Source: Dehalococcoidia bacterium (lineage in GTDB: Bacteria > Chloroflexota > Dehalococcoidia > Tepidiformales > Tepidiformaceae). Taken from it: a stretch of DNA of 36,088 nt. This document shows, piece after piece, positions 16,981-25,077 of the stretch. A program made the translations under genes and the position numbers. The notes beneath the pieces were generated by a model. The model was given only the letters and a program-made list of their open reading frames with translations. It searched no databases and had not been told where the DNA came from. Each line of letters starts with the position of its first letter. The first letter of the stretch is position 1. Where the stretch lies: positions 1 through 36,088 of the forward strand of contig JADYYG010000015.1 of assembly GCA_020853755.1 (NCBI GenBank). The letters are read 5' to 3'.

Positions 16981-17049
16981 GCCCTCATCGTGGCAGTCCG
17001 CGCGATGGTTCGCCACCGCCCCGGCCGGGGCGCGGTGTAGACTCGCGCG

Positions 17050-17502
17050 ATGGTGTTCGAACTGTCGGCCTCGGTCGTCCTCTGGCGCGGCCCGGAGATC
17101 CTCGTGATGAAGCGGGCCGGCGGGTTCTCCGCGGGTGGCTGGTTCATCCCCGGCGGGCACCTCGAAGCCGGCGAACGGCCAGACGAAGCGGCGGCCCGCG
17201 AGGTCTTCGAAGAGACCGGCATCACCGTCGCTGCGGGTTCGCTCCGGCTCGTCGATGTCATGACCTACGAGACCGGCAACGGGACGGCGCACACCATCAT
17301 CTACAACGGCGACTGCCCGCCCGGCGCCGAAGCGGCGATCAACGATGAGCATGTCTACTCGCGCTGGATGACACCGGAGGCGTACATCGCGCGCTTCCTC
17401 GACGGCGAGATGATTCGCGCCCGCGGCGCTGGCGAAGCTGCCGTGGCCCTCGCCGCCGAAGTCGCCCGCGTGGTGCGTTCGGCGGCAGCGGCGCGGGGGT
17501 AG
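17050..17502 (+). CDS. Nudix hydrolase
   Basis: 150 aa. Cleaves a nucleoside diphosphate linked to another moiety, Mg2+-dependent. A complete Nudix box is present at about residues 36-58: G-x5-E-x7-REVFEETGI. The N-terminal SVVLWRGPEILVMKRAG and the WFIPGGHLEAGE strand are typical of small Nudix enzymes of the NTP-sanitising or ADP-ribose kind; the substrate cannot be fixed. It is divergent from the MOSC gene, 69 bases apart, and 29 bases ahead of a pair of membrane proteins. Confidence 0.93.
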   Translation: MVFELSASVVLWRGPEILVMKRAGGFSAGGWFIPGGHLEAGERPDEAAAREVFEETGITVAAGSLRLVDVMTYETGNGTAHTIIYNGDCPPGAEAAINDEHVYSRWMTPEAYIARFLDGEMIRARGAGEAAVALAAEVARVVRSAAAARG

Positions 17503-17531
17503 GGGCCGGCCGAGAGTGGTATGGTTCGGGC

Positions 17532-17978
17532 ATGAGCGCACACCCCGTGGCGGACACCACCCACCAACGGGTACAGATCCGGATCCCCGGCTGGCTCATC
17601 CTGCTCGCGCTGGTCATCACCGTTGGCTGGTGGATCGGCGGGCGTGTGACCGGCGGCGACTCGGCGGACGAGATGGACTTCCCTGCGCGGGTGACTCGCC
17701 TCGATTCGAGCATCGAGAACCGCGTGCTGAGTGTGACGCTGCTGGTCGAAGCCAACGGGACGTTTGACCCGCGGACCCTGGCCGTCACCATCGTCCTCGA
17801 TGACCAGAGTCAGCTGAGCGCTGGCATTCGAGACGTGCGCGAAGGCGCCTGGCACAACCGCAGTTCGATCATCACGGTGGATCGGCTTCTCCCGGAGGGG
17901 CGCACGGCCATCGCTATCGCCATCGAGGGCGGCAACGGTGGCACAACGGTGGCCCTTCCCGGGGAGGCTGCGCGGTGA
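17532..17978 (+). CDS. Single-pass membrane protein with an extracellular beta domain, unknown
   Basis: 148 aa. A short N-terminal tail is followed by one transmembrane helix (GWLILLALVITVGWWIGG, about 20-37), then a domain of alternating strands (RVLSVTLLVEANGTFD, LAVTIVLDD, IITVDRL, TAIAIAIEGG) like an Ig or CARDB-type fold. Not a recognised family. It overlaps the next gene by four bases (GTGA) and that neighbour has the same layout, so the two likely form one complex or act together. The preceding region TGGTATGGTTCGGGC offers no clear ribosome site. Confidence 0.68.
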   Translation: MSAHPVADTTHQRVQIRIPGWLILLALVITVGWWIGGRVTGGDSADEMDFPARVTRLDSSIENRVLSVTLLVEANGTFDPRTLAVTIVLDDQSQLSAGIRDVREGAWHNRSSIITVDRLLPEGRTAIAIAIEGGNGGTTVALPGEAAR

Positions 17979-18454
17979 ACCGCGTCGCGCGCCTGCTCAG
18001 TCCTCCCGGCGCCGTGATCGACGTCGCAATCCCGCGGTGGCTCGTCGGCAGCCTGCGCCTCATCGTGGCCGGGGCGATCCTCGGCGCTCTCGCGCTCGCT
18101 GCCGGGGCGCTCGTTGTCCAGCGGGGCGGCTCGGATCATGCGACTGCAGGCGGCGCGTTCGAGCTCGTGGCCGCCCGGTTCGAGGACCGGCCTGTGCGTT
18201 ACGAAGTTCGCGTCACGGCCGCCGCCCGCCCGATGGAGCGCCTCGACCGGGAGTGGACGCTGCTCCTCTCGTCCGGCTCGGTTCACTGGGCCAATGTTGT
18301 CGAAGGGCCGGCGAGACTTGCTGCCGGGCAATCCGCGACGGTCGTCCTCAGCTTCGCCTTCGAACCCACGCCCGCGGAGGGCGAGCCGGTGGCGCTGCGC
18401 TGGGATCCGGACCGGAAGGTCACCGCATCGGTTGACCTGCGCACGCAGCCCTGA
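17975..18454 (+). CDS. Single-pass membrane protein with beta domain, partner of the upstream gene
   Basis: 159 aa from GTG 17975, overlapping the preceding stop (GTGA). One transmembrane segment (SLRLIVAGAILGALALAAGALVV, 26-48), then a strand-rich domain (FELVAARFEDRPVRYEVRVT, TLLLSSGSVHWANV, SATVVLSFAFEP). No signal peptidase site or lipobox, so it should remain anchored with the domain outside. Same general design as the preceding protein though the sequences are dissimilar. Function unknown; it ends three bases before the convergent PAP2 gene. Confidence 0.68.
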   Translation: MNRVARLLSPPGAVIDVAIPRWLVGSLRLIVAGAILGALALAAGALVVQRGGSDHATAGGAFELVAARFEDRPVRYEVRVTAAARPMERLDREWTLLLSSGSVHWANVVEGPARLAAGQSATVVLSFAFEPTPAEGEPVALRWDPDRKVTASVDLRTQP

Positions 18455-18457
18455 ATC

Positions 18458-19285
18458 TCAGGCTGCCGCCTCTTCGCGGCCGGGCCGGAGCACGCTCACC
18501 GGGGCCGTCCGCGACGGGCGTTCGAACCGCTTCGCCACCTGCCAGCTCACCACGATGACCAGCCCGCCGAGCGCCATGTCGAAGAAGAGGTGGTTTGCGC
18601 TGGCCACAATCGCCCAGGTCATCACCACCGTGAGAAGGACCGCGCCGGCGCGCAGAGCCCGGCTCCGGCTGTTCACCCAGATGGCTGCCGAGGCCATCGC
18701 AATCCACCCGAAGTGGAAACTCGGGATGGCCGCGTATTCGTTCAGGATGAGTGACGGCTGCGCGTAATCGACGTGGGTGTTGCCGCCAAAGACCGTGTCG
18801 ACGAAGCCGAGGTCGTACCCGTGGGCGGCCATCAGCCGCGGCGGCGCCGCCGGGACGAGCCAGTAGAAGGCCAGCCCGATGACCATCGAGACGAACATCA
18901 CATTGCGCATGAAGCGGAAGGCCTGCCGGTCGTGGAACCAGAGCCAGCCGCCGACGACGGCGAGCACGGGGAAGTGGAGATAGGCGTAGGTGAAGTTGGC
19001 GAACTCCTTGACTGCGTAGAAGCGGATGGAGATCTCCTGCACTTCTGGCTCCCAGAAGAGGTGGAGCGCGCGTTCGAACGCAACGAGATGGCGCGTCACA
19101 TCGACCGAATAACCGAGACGGTCCGGCGCTGCGCCGCGGAGCAAGAAGTACACGCCGATAACCGAGAGCACGATGCCGAAGTCGCGGCCGAAGAGCGCAG
19201 CGCGTTCGAGGGCAACGGTTGGCAGTGGGCGCTGCAGCGGGCGGGTGCTTGCGATCGGCCGGTAAGGGATGGGTCGAATGGCCAT
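18458..19285 (-). CDS. PAP2-superfamily membrane phosphatase (Aur1/Ipt1-like)
   Basis: 275 aa from ATG 19285; AAAGGAGG lies about nine bases upstream. Polytopic (about six helices) integral membrane protein. PAP2 motif C2 is AAIPSFHFGW with the catalytic His, and C3 is SANHLFFDMALGG with the nucleophilic His and the Asp. The AFYWLVPAAPPRLM segment is typical of the PAP2_3 group that includes inositol-phosphorylceramide synthase. Activity could be lipid phosphate phosphatase or phosphatidyl headgroup transfer. Its paralogue is at 25057. Nearby are only hypothetical genes. Confidence 0.88.
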   Translation of the reverse strand: MAIRPIPYRPIASTRPLQRPLPTVALERAALFGRDFGIVLSVIGVYFLLRGAAPDRLGYSVDVTRHLVAFERALHLFWEPEVQEISIRFYAVKEFANFTYAYLHFPVLAVVGGWLWFHDRQAFRFMRNVMFVSMVIGLAFYWLVPAAPPRLMAAHGYDLGFVDTVFGGNTHVDYAQPSLILNEYAAIPSFHFGWIAMASAAIWVNSRSRALRAGAVLLTVVMTWAIVASANHLFFDMALGGLVIVVSWQVAKRFERPSRTAPVSVLRPGREEAAA

Positions 19286-19570
19286 CTGGGGCGCCTCCTT
19301 TGCTCTTGCATGGGCCTGCCGGGGGCAGGCTGCGGTTTATGGTGCGAACCGGGGACGTCCCGGGCGTCAGTCTTTCGGGTGAGCCGCCGCCATGCCTTCG
19401 ACGGCGGGGCTGCGGCGTGCTTGTCACCGCTGCCGGCAGTGTCTCGCGAAGGGTGCGTGCGCTTCCGCGGCCGGGCTCACAGACCGACTCATCCTTTGGT
19501 CGGAACTGCGCCGGGCTCACCAGCGACCTCTTCCCGGGACCGTGGCTCATGCCAACAGGGTTTGTTCGAA
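19286..19570. other. Gene-free GC-rich stretch upstream of the PAP2 gene
   Basis: About 285 bases without a convincing gene. It contains several local inverted repeats and two GCCGGGCTCAC elements (near 19470 and 19512) about 42 bases apart. I compared the minus strand with c-di-AMP and cobalamin riboswitch cores and found no match. It may be leader RNA for the minus-strand gene or repeat debris. Confidence 0.4.
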
Positions 19571-19808
19571 GGCAATGTGCGGGGACGGCGCCCCGCACCT
19601 ACCGGGGGTTGGACAACCACACACAGCGACGGCCAATGTGCGGGGACGGCGCCCCGCACCTACCGGGGGTTGGACGACCGCAAACCGCGAAGGCAATGTG
19701 CGGGGACGGTGCCCCGCACCTACCGGGGGTTGGACAACCGCAAACCGCGACGGCCGATGTGCGGGTACGGCGCCACGCACCTACCGGCGGTTGGACAACC
19801 GCAAACCC
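19571..19808. repeat. 60-bp tandem repeat, four copies
   Basis: Four units starting near 19571, 19631, 19692 and 19752. Each has GTGCGGGGACGGCGCCCCGCAC, a perfect inverted repeat with an eight-base-pair stem (described in full by positions 19577-19598 in unit one), followed by CTACCGGGGGTTGGACAAC(C) and an AC/CG-rich tail. The inner 18-base core matches the hairpin of the repeat at 1-306 at 16 of 18 positions. The last unit is degenerate in the stem (CGGGTACGGCGCCACGC). Confidence 0.9.
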
Positions 19809-19823
19809 TCCCCACCACCACCA

Positions 19824-19870
19824 AAGAAAATCAAACAATGACTTGATTTTCTTAAGGTTCATGTTATTCT
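19824..19870 (+). promoter_or_regulatory. Promoter with inverted-repeat operator ahead of the ABC exporter operon
   Basis: AAGAAAATCAA (19824-19834) and TTGATTTTCTT (19843-19853) are perfect 11-bp inverted arms with an eight-base gap. The right arm supplies the -35 box TTGATT (19843-19848), followed at 16 bases by TATTCT (19865-19870). The operon's first ATG is at 19894. An overlap of operator and -35 is the classic arrangement for repression by a dimeric helix-turn-helix regulator; that protein is not identifiable here. Confidence 0.65.
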
Positions 19871-19893
19871 CCTCGCACCGAGGAGGGTTATCC

Positions 19894-20226
19894 ATGACCG
19901 TAACCACCAGATCGCCGCTCGAAGCCCTCGTTCAGCAGGGGCTCGAAGCCGTCTCTGCCCAGCCCGGCGCACGAGGCCTCGCCCAGGCTTCGAACACCCC
20001 CTCCGAGACGGTCGAACATGTCGCCGCCGGGCTCCTCGCCGCCATGGGCTACCACGAAATCGGCGCCGACCTCGACCTTCGCGCGGTCGCTCTCCTTGGG
20101 GCGGCCTGCATCTCCGGGCTCCAGGCCTTCGCCGAGATGGAGCCGGGCGTGCATGACCCGGAGGCCGCAATCGCGGCGCTGGCCGACCTCCTGCGCCGCA
20201 CCGCGCCTGTGGAGGCCGCCCGATGA
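19894..20226 (+). CDS. Small protein of unknown function leading the ABC exporter operon
   Basis: 110 aa from ATG 19894, with a strong AGGAGGG upstream. Helical and Ala-rich, soluble, beginning MTVTTRSPLEALVQQGLEAV; a run GADLDLRAVALLGAACISGLQAF is the most hydrophobic part. Not recognised. The stop overlaps the ATPase start (ATGA), so it is co-translated with the exporter; it may be a regulator or accessory factor for it. It has no recognisable HTH, so it is not obviously the repressor of the upstream operator. Confidence 0.72.
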   Translation: MTVTTRSPLEALVQQGLEAVSAQPGARGLAQASNTPSETVEHVAAGLLAAMGYHEIGADLDLRAVALLGAACISGLQAFAEMEPGVHDPEAAIAALADLLRRTAPVEAAR

Positions 20227-21167
20227 CGCTGAACCCCGGCGCACCGCCCGTCCTCGAAATCCGCGACCTCGTGAAGCGCTACCGCAACGGCACGCTCGCG
20301 AACGACCGCATCTCCCTCGCACTCCGGCCCGGCGAGATCTACGGCCTCCTCGGCCCGAACGGCGCCGGCAAGACGACGCTCGTCCGCCAGGTGCTGGGCG
20401 TCCTCAAGCCCACCTCTGGCACGATTACCCTCGACGGCCGGGACGCCGTAGCCGACCCCGGGTTCGCCCGCGCGAGCATCGGCTTCCTTCCCCAGGGTCA
20501 GTTCGACCTCCTCTCCCTGCGCGTCGGCGAACTCATCGATTACTCGGCCCGGCTGCGCGGGATGAGCACGGCCGATGCCCGCCGCCGCCGCGACGAACTG
20601 GCCGGCCAGTTGGACCTCGGACCCTTCCTCCAGACCTCGATGCATGCTGCCTCTGGCGGTGTCCGGCGGATGGCCGGGTTCGCCGCCGCGATCGCCGCTC
20701 CCGCTCGCCTCCTCGTGCTCGATGAACCGACGAACGACGTCGACCCAATCCGCCGCCAATTGCTCTGGAACGCCATCGGCGAACTGGGCGCGAACGGAGC
20801 CACCGTGCTCCTCGTCACCCACAACCTCGCCGAGGCCGAGCGCTTCATCGACCGGCTGGCCATCATCGACGGCGGCCGCATCGTGCGCGAAGGCACCCCC
20901 GGCGCGCTCCGCTCCCTCGTGACCGACAAGCTGCGGCTCGAACTCGTGCTCACCGGCGCGGTCACACCTCACCCGGCGCTCACCCGCGAACACGCCGACT
21001 CCGGCACATACCTGTTCGACCAGCGCGACCTGCCGGCGGTCAGCAACTGGCTGACGGCGGTACGCGAAGCCGGCTTCCTCAGCGACTTCCGCATCGGCCC
21101 GCCGACCCTCGACGACATCTACGCGGCAGTGATGACGCCCTCCCGCCAGCTGGAGGCAGTCTCATGA
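20223..21167 (+). CDS. ABC transporter ATP-binding protein (ABC-2 type exporter)
   Basis: 314 aa. Hydrolyses ATP to drive an ABC-2 exporter. Walker A GPNGAGKT (44-51), Walker B RLLVLDEPTND, D-loop, and H-loop LLVTHN with the switch His. The signature is ASGGV (in MHAASGGVRRMAGFAAAI) instead of LSGGQ, a conservative variant seen in drug and lantibiotic-type exporters. The C-terminal 90 residues form an extra domain (VTPHPALTREHADSGTYLF) as in DrrA/CcmA-like ATPases. It is coupled by 4-base overlaps to both flanking genes. Confidence 0.95.
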   Translation: MTLNPGAPPVLEIRDLVKRYRNGTLANDRISLALRPGEIYGLLGPNGAGKTTLVRQVLGVLKPTSGTITLDGRDAVADPGFARASIGFLPQGQFDLLSLRVGELIDYSARLRGMSTADARRRRDELAGQLDLGPFLQTSMHAASGGVRRMAGFAAAIAAPARLLVLDEPTNDVDPIRRQLLWNAIGELGANGATVLLVTHNLAEAERFIDRLAIIDGGRIVREGTPGALRSLVTDKLRLELVLTGAVTPHPALTREHADSGTYLFDQRDLPAVSNWLTAVREAGFLSDFRIGPPTLDDIYAAVMTPSRQLEAVS

Positions 21168-21901
21168 ATGTGGTGAGCCAGTACCGCGACCTGCTCGGCA
21201 TCCAGCTGCGTTCCATGCGCGATGAAGTGTGGATGATCGCCATCATCCAGGTGATGCTCGGCGTCGGGCTCATGCTCGGGACGGGCTACCTCATCCCCAA
21301 CATCTCCGACATGTCGGCCACCTTCCTCGTCACCGGGTGCGCCGTCCAGGCGTTCGTCACGATGGGCCTCGTGATGCTGCCGCAGTTGCTGGCCCAGTCG
21401 AAGGCGGAGGGCCGCATCGAGTACTTCCTGACGATGCCGGTCAGCCGCGAGGCCTACCTCCTCGCGCTCATCACCGTGGTCGCGATAACGGCGCTGCCGG
21501 GGGTCGCGTTCACGCTCGGCTTCGGTGCCTGGGTGTACGGCCTCTCGTTTGGTTTCGAACCCGCCTTCCTCGCCGTGACGGTGCTCTGCATCCTGTCGCT
21601 CGCGGGCGTTGGGGTTGCTCTCGCGATGTTCAGCCCGCACCAGCAACTGGTGAACGCGACCACCCAGCTCATCATCTTCTACGTGCTCTTCTTCTCGCCG
21701 GTCATCCTTCCGGCTTCGCAGCTGCCGGAGGTCCTCCAGCAGTCGGCGAAACTCGCGCCACCCACCTACGCCGCTGACGGCGTGCGGGCGACGCTGACCG
21801 ACCTGCCGGGCACGAACCTGGGCAAGGACCTCGTGGTGATGAGCGGGTTCGCTGTTGGATCCATCGCGCTGAGCGCGTTCGCCATTCGCAGGCGCGGGTA
21901 A
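21164..21901 (+). CDS. ABC-2 type transporter permease
   Basis: 245 aa, with about six hydrophobic segments (for example MIAIIQVMLGVGLMLGTGYL, VTGCAVQAFVTMGLVMLPQL, LALITVVAITALPGVAFTL, VTVLCILSLAGVGVALAMF, LIIFYVLFFSPVIL, VVMSGFAVGSIALSAFAI). SKAEGRIEYFLTMPVSREAYL is the coupling-helix region typical of DrrB/ABC-2 permeases. It starts inside the ATPase stop (ATGA). Substrate unknown, probably a drug, lipid or polyketide-like compound. Confidence 0.93.
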   Translation: MNVVSQYRDLLGIQLRSMRDEVWMIAIIQVMLGVGLMLGTGYLIPNISDMSATFLVTGCAVQAFVTMGLVMLPQLLAQSKAEGRIEYFLTMPVSREAYLLALITVVAITALPGVAFTLGFGAWVYGLSFGFEPAFLAVTVLCILSLAGVGVALAMFSPHQQLVNATTQLIIFYVLFFSPVILPASQLPEVLQQSAKLAPPTYAADGVRATLTDLPGTNLGKDLVVMSGFAVGSIALSAFAIRRRG

Positions 21902-21933
21902 GCCGGACACCGGACCGCGCACCCCTCTCGTTG

Positions 21934-21964
21934 CGTTGCCGGGGCTGGTATCGCCCCGGCAACG
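21934..21964 (+). terminator. Terminator hairpin after the exporter operon
   Basis: CGTTGCCGGGGC (21934-21945) pairs perfectly with GCCCCGGCAACG (21953-21964) around a seven-base loop, then GGCATTTTC. It lies 33 bases after the permease stop. Confidence 0.8.
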
Positions 21965-22360
21965 GCATTTTCAGGTGACACGAGCGTCCCTATATCAAAA
22001 CTTATCATTATCCTAAGTACATTTCTGATGCTTTCTACTCGCCTTATGTGCGGGTAATCCCTATTTCGCTCGGAGCTAACGAAATCGAATCTTCAACTGA
22101 GGTTCAGCGCAGCCATAGCGACTTCCTCACGGTGAGAGCAGATGACGCAGTACGACGCGTAACTCCAGCAAGGATGACCATCTCCAGGGCTACGAGAAAG
22201 GCCCAACGCTACCGCCACCCTGTGCTCTTGGACAGGACTGAAGCCATACCTCCTGTCAGACCTCAGCCCGGTGGTTTACCAACTGTCAAACACGACTATG
22301 TCAAATGGATACGCAATGCCGTGTCTACAAGGTCTCAAAGTGCCTCCGAAAGGTTCTGAA
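21965..22360 (+). other. AT-rich leader region of the second chemoreceptor
   Basis: About 395 bases with no convincing gene and visibly lower GC (near 50 percent by eye) than its surroundings. It begins with CCCTATATCAAAACTTATCATTATC, split here for length, which is rich in promoter-like hexamers. A long untranslated leader or a relic of an inserted sequence are both possible. I looked for c-di-GMP-I and other common riboswitch cores and found none. Confidence 0.5.
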
Positions 22361-24343
22361 ATGAAACTCAATTTGCAAGCGAAGCTCATGGGCGGCTTCG
22401 CGATCGTCATCCTTTTCCTCGTTGCTGTCGCGAGCGTTGGGTTGATGCGGCTCAATGAGGCTGTGTCTCGGACTGAGACGATGTATGCCGATAACGTGCT
22501 TGGCGTACAGCACGTGCTTCTGGCCAACCGGTACTACATCTCGTTCGCCCGGGAGATGCGGTCTGCCGTGCTCGCCCAGGACGATGCGGCCCGTGCCAAA
22601 GCGGTAGAGGAAGCGAAATTGGACCTCGCCGAAGGTTCGAAAGCCTTCGCGGAGTACGGCGAAGTCATGCAGCAGGGCAACGCCGAGCAGCAGAAGGCTT
22701 ACGCGGAACTCAAGGAGCGTGTGGACGCCACCACAGCCACCCGGGCCAAAGCCATCGAACTTGTCGGCGGTGGAAAAGTCCAGGAAGGGTGGGCTCTCGA
22801 GCAGGGTCAGATGGCGCTCGTGGTAGAGCAGAATTCTTTGCTTGACCAGGCCGGCGAGGATGAGGCCGAGCTGGCCAGGGCCTCGCGCGACAGGTCAGAG
22901 AGCGCGGGCTCGTCGGCACGCACGCTGGTCATTGGTCTGACCATCGCCGCCGCGCTGCTTGGGCTTGGTATCGCGTTCTTTCTCGCACGTTCCGTGACTT
23001 CAGGCGCGGCAGCGGTCGTTGATCGCCTGAGGAGCCTCCAGGGGCACTGCCTTTCCGACCTCGAGCACGGGTTCAAGGCGCTGGCCGCCGGTGATCTGAG
23101 TATCCCGGTACAGCCGGTCACTCAGCCCATCGCAAACCCTGGCGCCGACGAGATCGGGCAGGCCGCGGCCACGGTTAACGACCTCATCACGCTCATGGTC
23201 TCGACTATCGCGAGCTACAACGAATCGCGGACGACGCTTTCCGAGCTGATCCGCGAAGTGCAGCAGGGCGCCAGCTCCATCAGCGGGGCCGCGACCTCGC
23301 TCCAGGAGAACTCGGACCAGATGGCCGCTGCGACGGGCCAGATCGCCGTCGCCATCAACGAAGTGACGCGCAGCGCCGTCAACCTCTCGTCGCTCTCGCA
23401 GGACTCTGCGCGGGAAGTCGAACGGGTGGCCGCCGGGTCGCAGCAACTGGCAGCCAGCGCCGCCGCCTCGTCGGATTCGGCCACGAGTTCCCGCGACGAA
23501 GCGACCCAGATTGGCCAGCGCATCCAGCTCGTCGCCGCCGCCTCGGAAGAAGTGGCTTCGGCCGCCGAGGAGTCGCGCACCGCGGCCCAGCACGGCCAGG
23601 AAGCTGTCCGCGAAGCCGTGCGTTCCATGGAGTCGATTGCGGCGGCAGTCGGGCGGGCCTCGTCCACCGTCGACCAGCTCGGCGAATACGGCCAGCAGAT
23701 CGGGAACATCGTGAAGGCGATCGACGAGATCGCCTCGCAGACGAACCTCCTCGCCCTCAACGCCGCCATCGAAGCGGCCCGGGCGGGCGAACAGGGCCGC
23801 GGCTTCGCGGTCGTCGCCGAAAATGTGCGCTCCCTCGCCGAACGCTCGAGCGAATCGACGAAGGAGATCGCGGACCTCATCGCGAAGGTGCAAAACGGCA
23901 CCGAAGAAGCGGTTCAGGCGATGGCGGTCGGCGTCCAGGACGTCGAAGCCGGGCGCAGCATCACGAGCCAGGCTGGCGACGCGCTCGAAAGCATCATCGT
24001 CAGCGTCCAGCAGTCGGCTGCCCGGATGAAGGAGATCGCACACGAAGTGGGCGACCTCGCGACGGGCGCGGGCCGCATCGTCGGCAGCGCCGAGCACATC
24101 GCCTCGATGGCCTCGGAGTCGGCGCGTGGCGCCGGCGACATGGCCCAGGGCACGAGCCGGGTGACCGAGGCCATCGTCCAGGTTTCGGCCACGAGTGAAG
24201 AGACTTCGGCGTCAGCTGAAGAAGTTTCGGCGAGCACAGAAGAGCTCTCCGCGCAGTCGGAAGAGCTGGCAGCCACGGCCAGCCGCCTGACGGACATGGC
24301 GGCCGGGTTGAACGCCGCAACTGCGCGCTTCAAGCTCGCCTGA
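22361..24343 (+). CDS. Methyl-accepting chemotaxis protein, paralogue of the 7948 gene
   Basis: 660 aa from ATG 22361, with AAAGG upstream; the longer in-frame start at 22271 lies in the atypical leader. TM1 is [21 protein letters not shown] (about 8-28, shown in part), then a four-helix-bundle sensor, TM2 ([20 protein letters not shown]), HAMP with an extra stretch ([20 protein letters not shown]), and the signalling hairpin [20 protein letters not shown], virtually identical to the other receptor. The two proteins share the C-terminal [20 protein letters not shown] segment. The divergent sensor domains suggest different ligands. No CheA/CheW is nearby. Confidence 0.95.
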   Translation: MKLNLQAKLMGGFAIVILFLVAVASVGLMRLNEAVSRTETMYADNVLGVQHVLLANRYYISFAREMRSAVLAQDDAARAKAVEEAKLDLAEGSKAFAEYGEVMQQGNAEQQKAYAELKERVDATTATRAKAIELVGGGKVQEGWALEQGQMALVVEQNSLLDQAGEDEAELARASRDRSESAGSSARTLVIGLTIAAALLGLGIAFFLARSVTSGAAAVVDRLRSLQGHCLSDLEHGFKALAAGDLSIPVQPVTQPIANPGADEIGQAAATVNDLITLMVSTIASYNESRTTLSELIREVQQGASSISGAATSLQENSDQMAAATGQIAVAINEVTRSAVNLSSLSQDSAREVERVAAGSQQLAASAAASSDSATSSRDEATQIGQRIQLVAAASEEVASAAEESRTAAQHGQEAVREAVRSMESIAAAVGRASSTVDQLGEYGQQIGNIVKAIDEIASQTNLLALNAAIEAARAGEQGRGFAVVAENVRSLAERSSESTKEIADLIAKVQNGTEEAVQAMAVGVQDVEAGRSITSQAGDALESIIVSVQQSAARMKEIAHEVGDLATGAGRIVGSAEHIASMASESARGAGDMAQGTSRVTEAIVQVSATSEETSASAEEVSASTEELSAQSEELAATASRLTDMAAGLNAATARFKLA

Positions 24344-24366
24344 CGGACCGGCGCCTCCCGCCGGGA

Positions 24367-24393
24367 AGAGGGCCGCGGTCACCGCGGCCCTCT
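24367..24393 (+). terminator. Hairpin after the second chemoreceptor
   Basis: AGAGGGCCGCGG (24367-24378) pairs with CCGCGGCCCTCT (24382-24393) with a three-base loop; no T tract follows, so it may act as a Rho-dependent or bidirectional stop. Confidence 0.55.
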
Positions 24394-24458
24394 CGCCGTG
24401 CCCGGAGACTCGCGCACGGGGACGCCTCCACAGCTTTCGCGAAGGCCCGTGCGTAGAA

Positions 24459-25077
24459 GGGAACCGCGCACGGCAGTAAGCGGATCGCGCCCCAAGTGAG
24501 ACAGCATCCCCCCGGCCGAACCACTCCCGCTCTGGCGTGAACATGGGCGCCGAGGTCACCGTGGTTCGAGCCACCGCGAAGGTGGAAGTTCGGCCGATGC
24601 GTGTCTCGCTGCCGCAAACAGGGTTGTGGTGGACGAGGTGTGGCCTCCCTTACGGTCGGATCTATGAGGGGTTGGGGTTGGTCAATGGTTGGGAGGCTGT
24701 CGCGTGCTGGGTTGGTTGGGAGGCGATCCGCTTACTGCCGTGCGCGGTTCCCTGTGCGGGTGTGCTGCCACGAACGTGTTTGCCGGGATGACCGTGCCCT
24801 CCCTGACGGTCGGGCCTTTGCGGATGGGGTGCTCAGTCTTTGGTGCCAACCCCGTCTTCGCCAGGGCCTGCGCGTAAGCGAGGGCATGGTTGCAATTGCC
24901 ACGATGGTGAAAGTTCGGCCGATGCGTGTCTCGCTACCGCGAACAGGGTTGTGGTGGACGAGGCGTGGCCTCCCTGACGGTCGGATCTATGAGGGGTTGG
25001 GGTTGGTCAACGGTTGGGAGGTCGCCGCGTGCTGTGTGGATTGCACGGCGGTCCGCTTACTTCTGGGCGCGGTTCCC
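24459..25077. repeat. Repeat mosaic: 172-bp direct repeats and a 30-bp inverted repeat
   Basis: Direct copies 24581-24752 and 24906-25077 align at a constant 325-base offset with no net gaps and about 85 percent identity by eye. The last 30 bases of the first copy (24723-24752) are a perfect reverse complement of 24459-24488. The second copy ends in the last codons of the minus-strand PAP2 gene. No gene is supported in 24394-25056; a plus-strand open frame across it is low-complexity and antisense to a real gene. Confidence 0.85.

Noticed and set aside
19286..19570. c-di-AMP (ydaO) or cobalamin riboswitch for the PAP2 gene
   Set aside because: The conserved cores of both classes are absent on the minus strand; local hairpins alone are not evidence in high-GC DNA.
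19571..19808. CRISPR array
   Set aside because: The 60-bp units are near-identical throughout with no variable spacers and no cas genes nearby.
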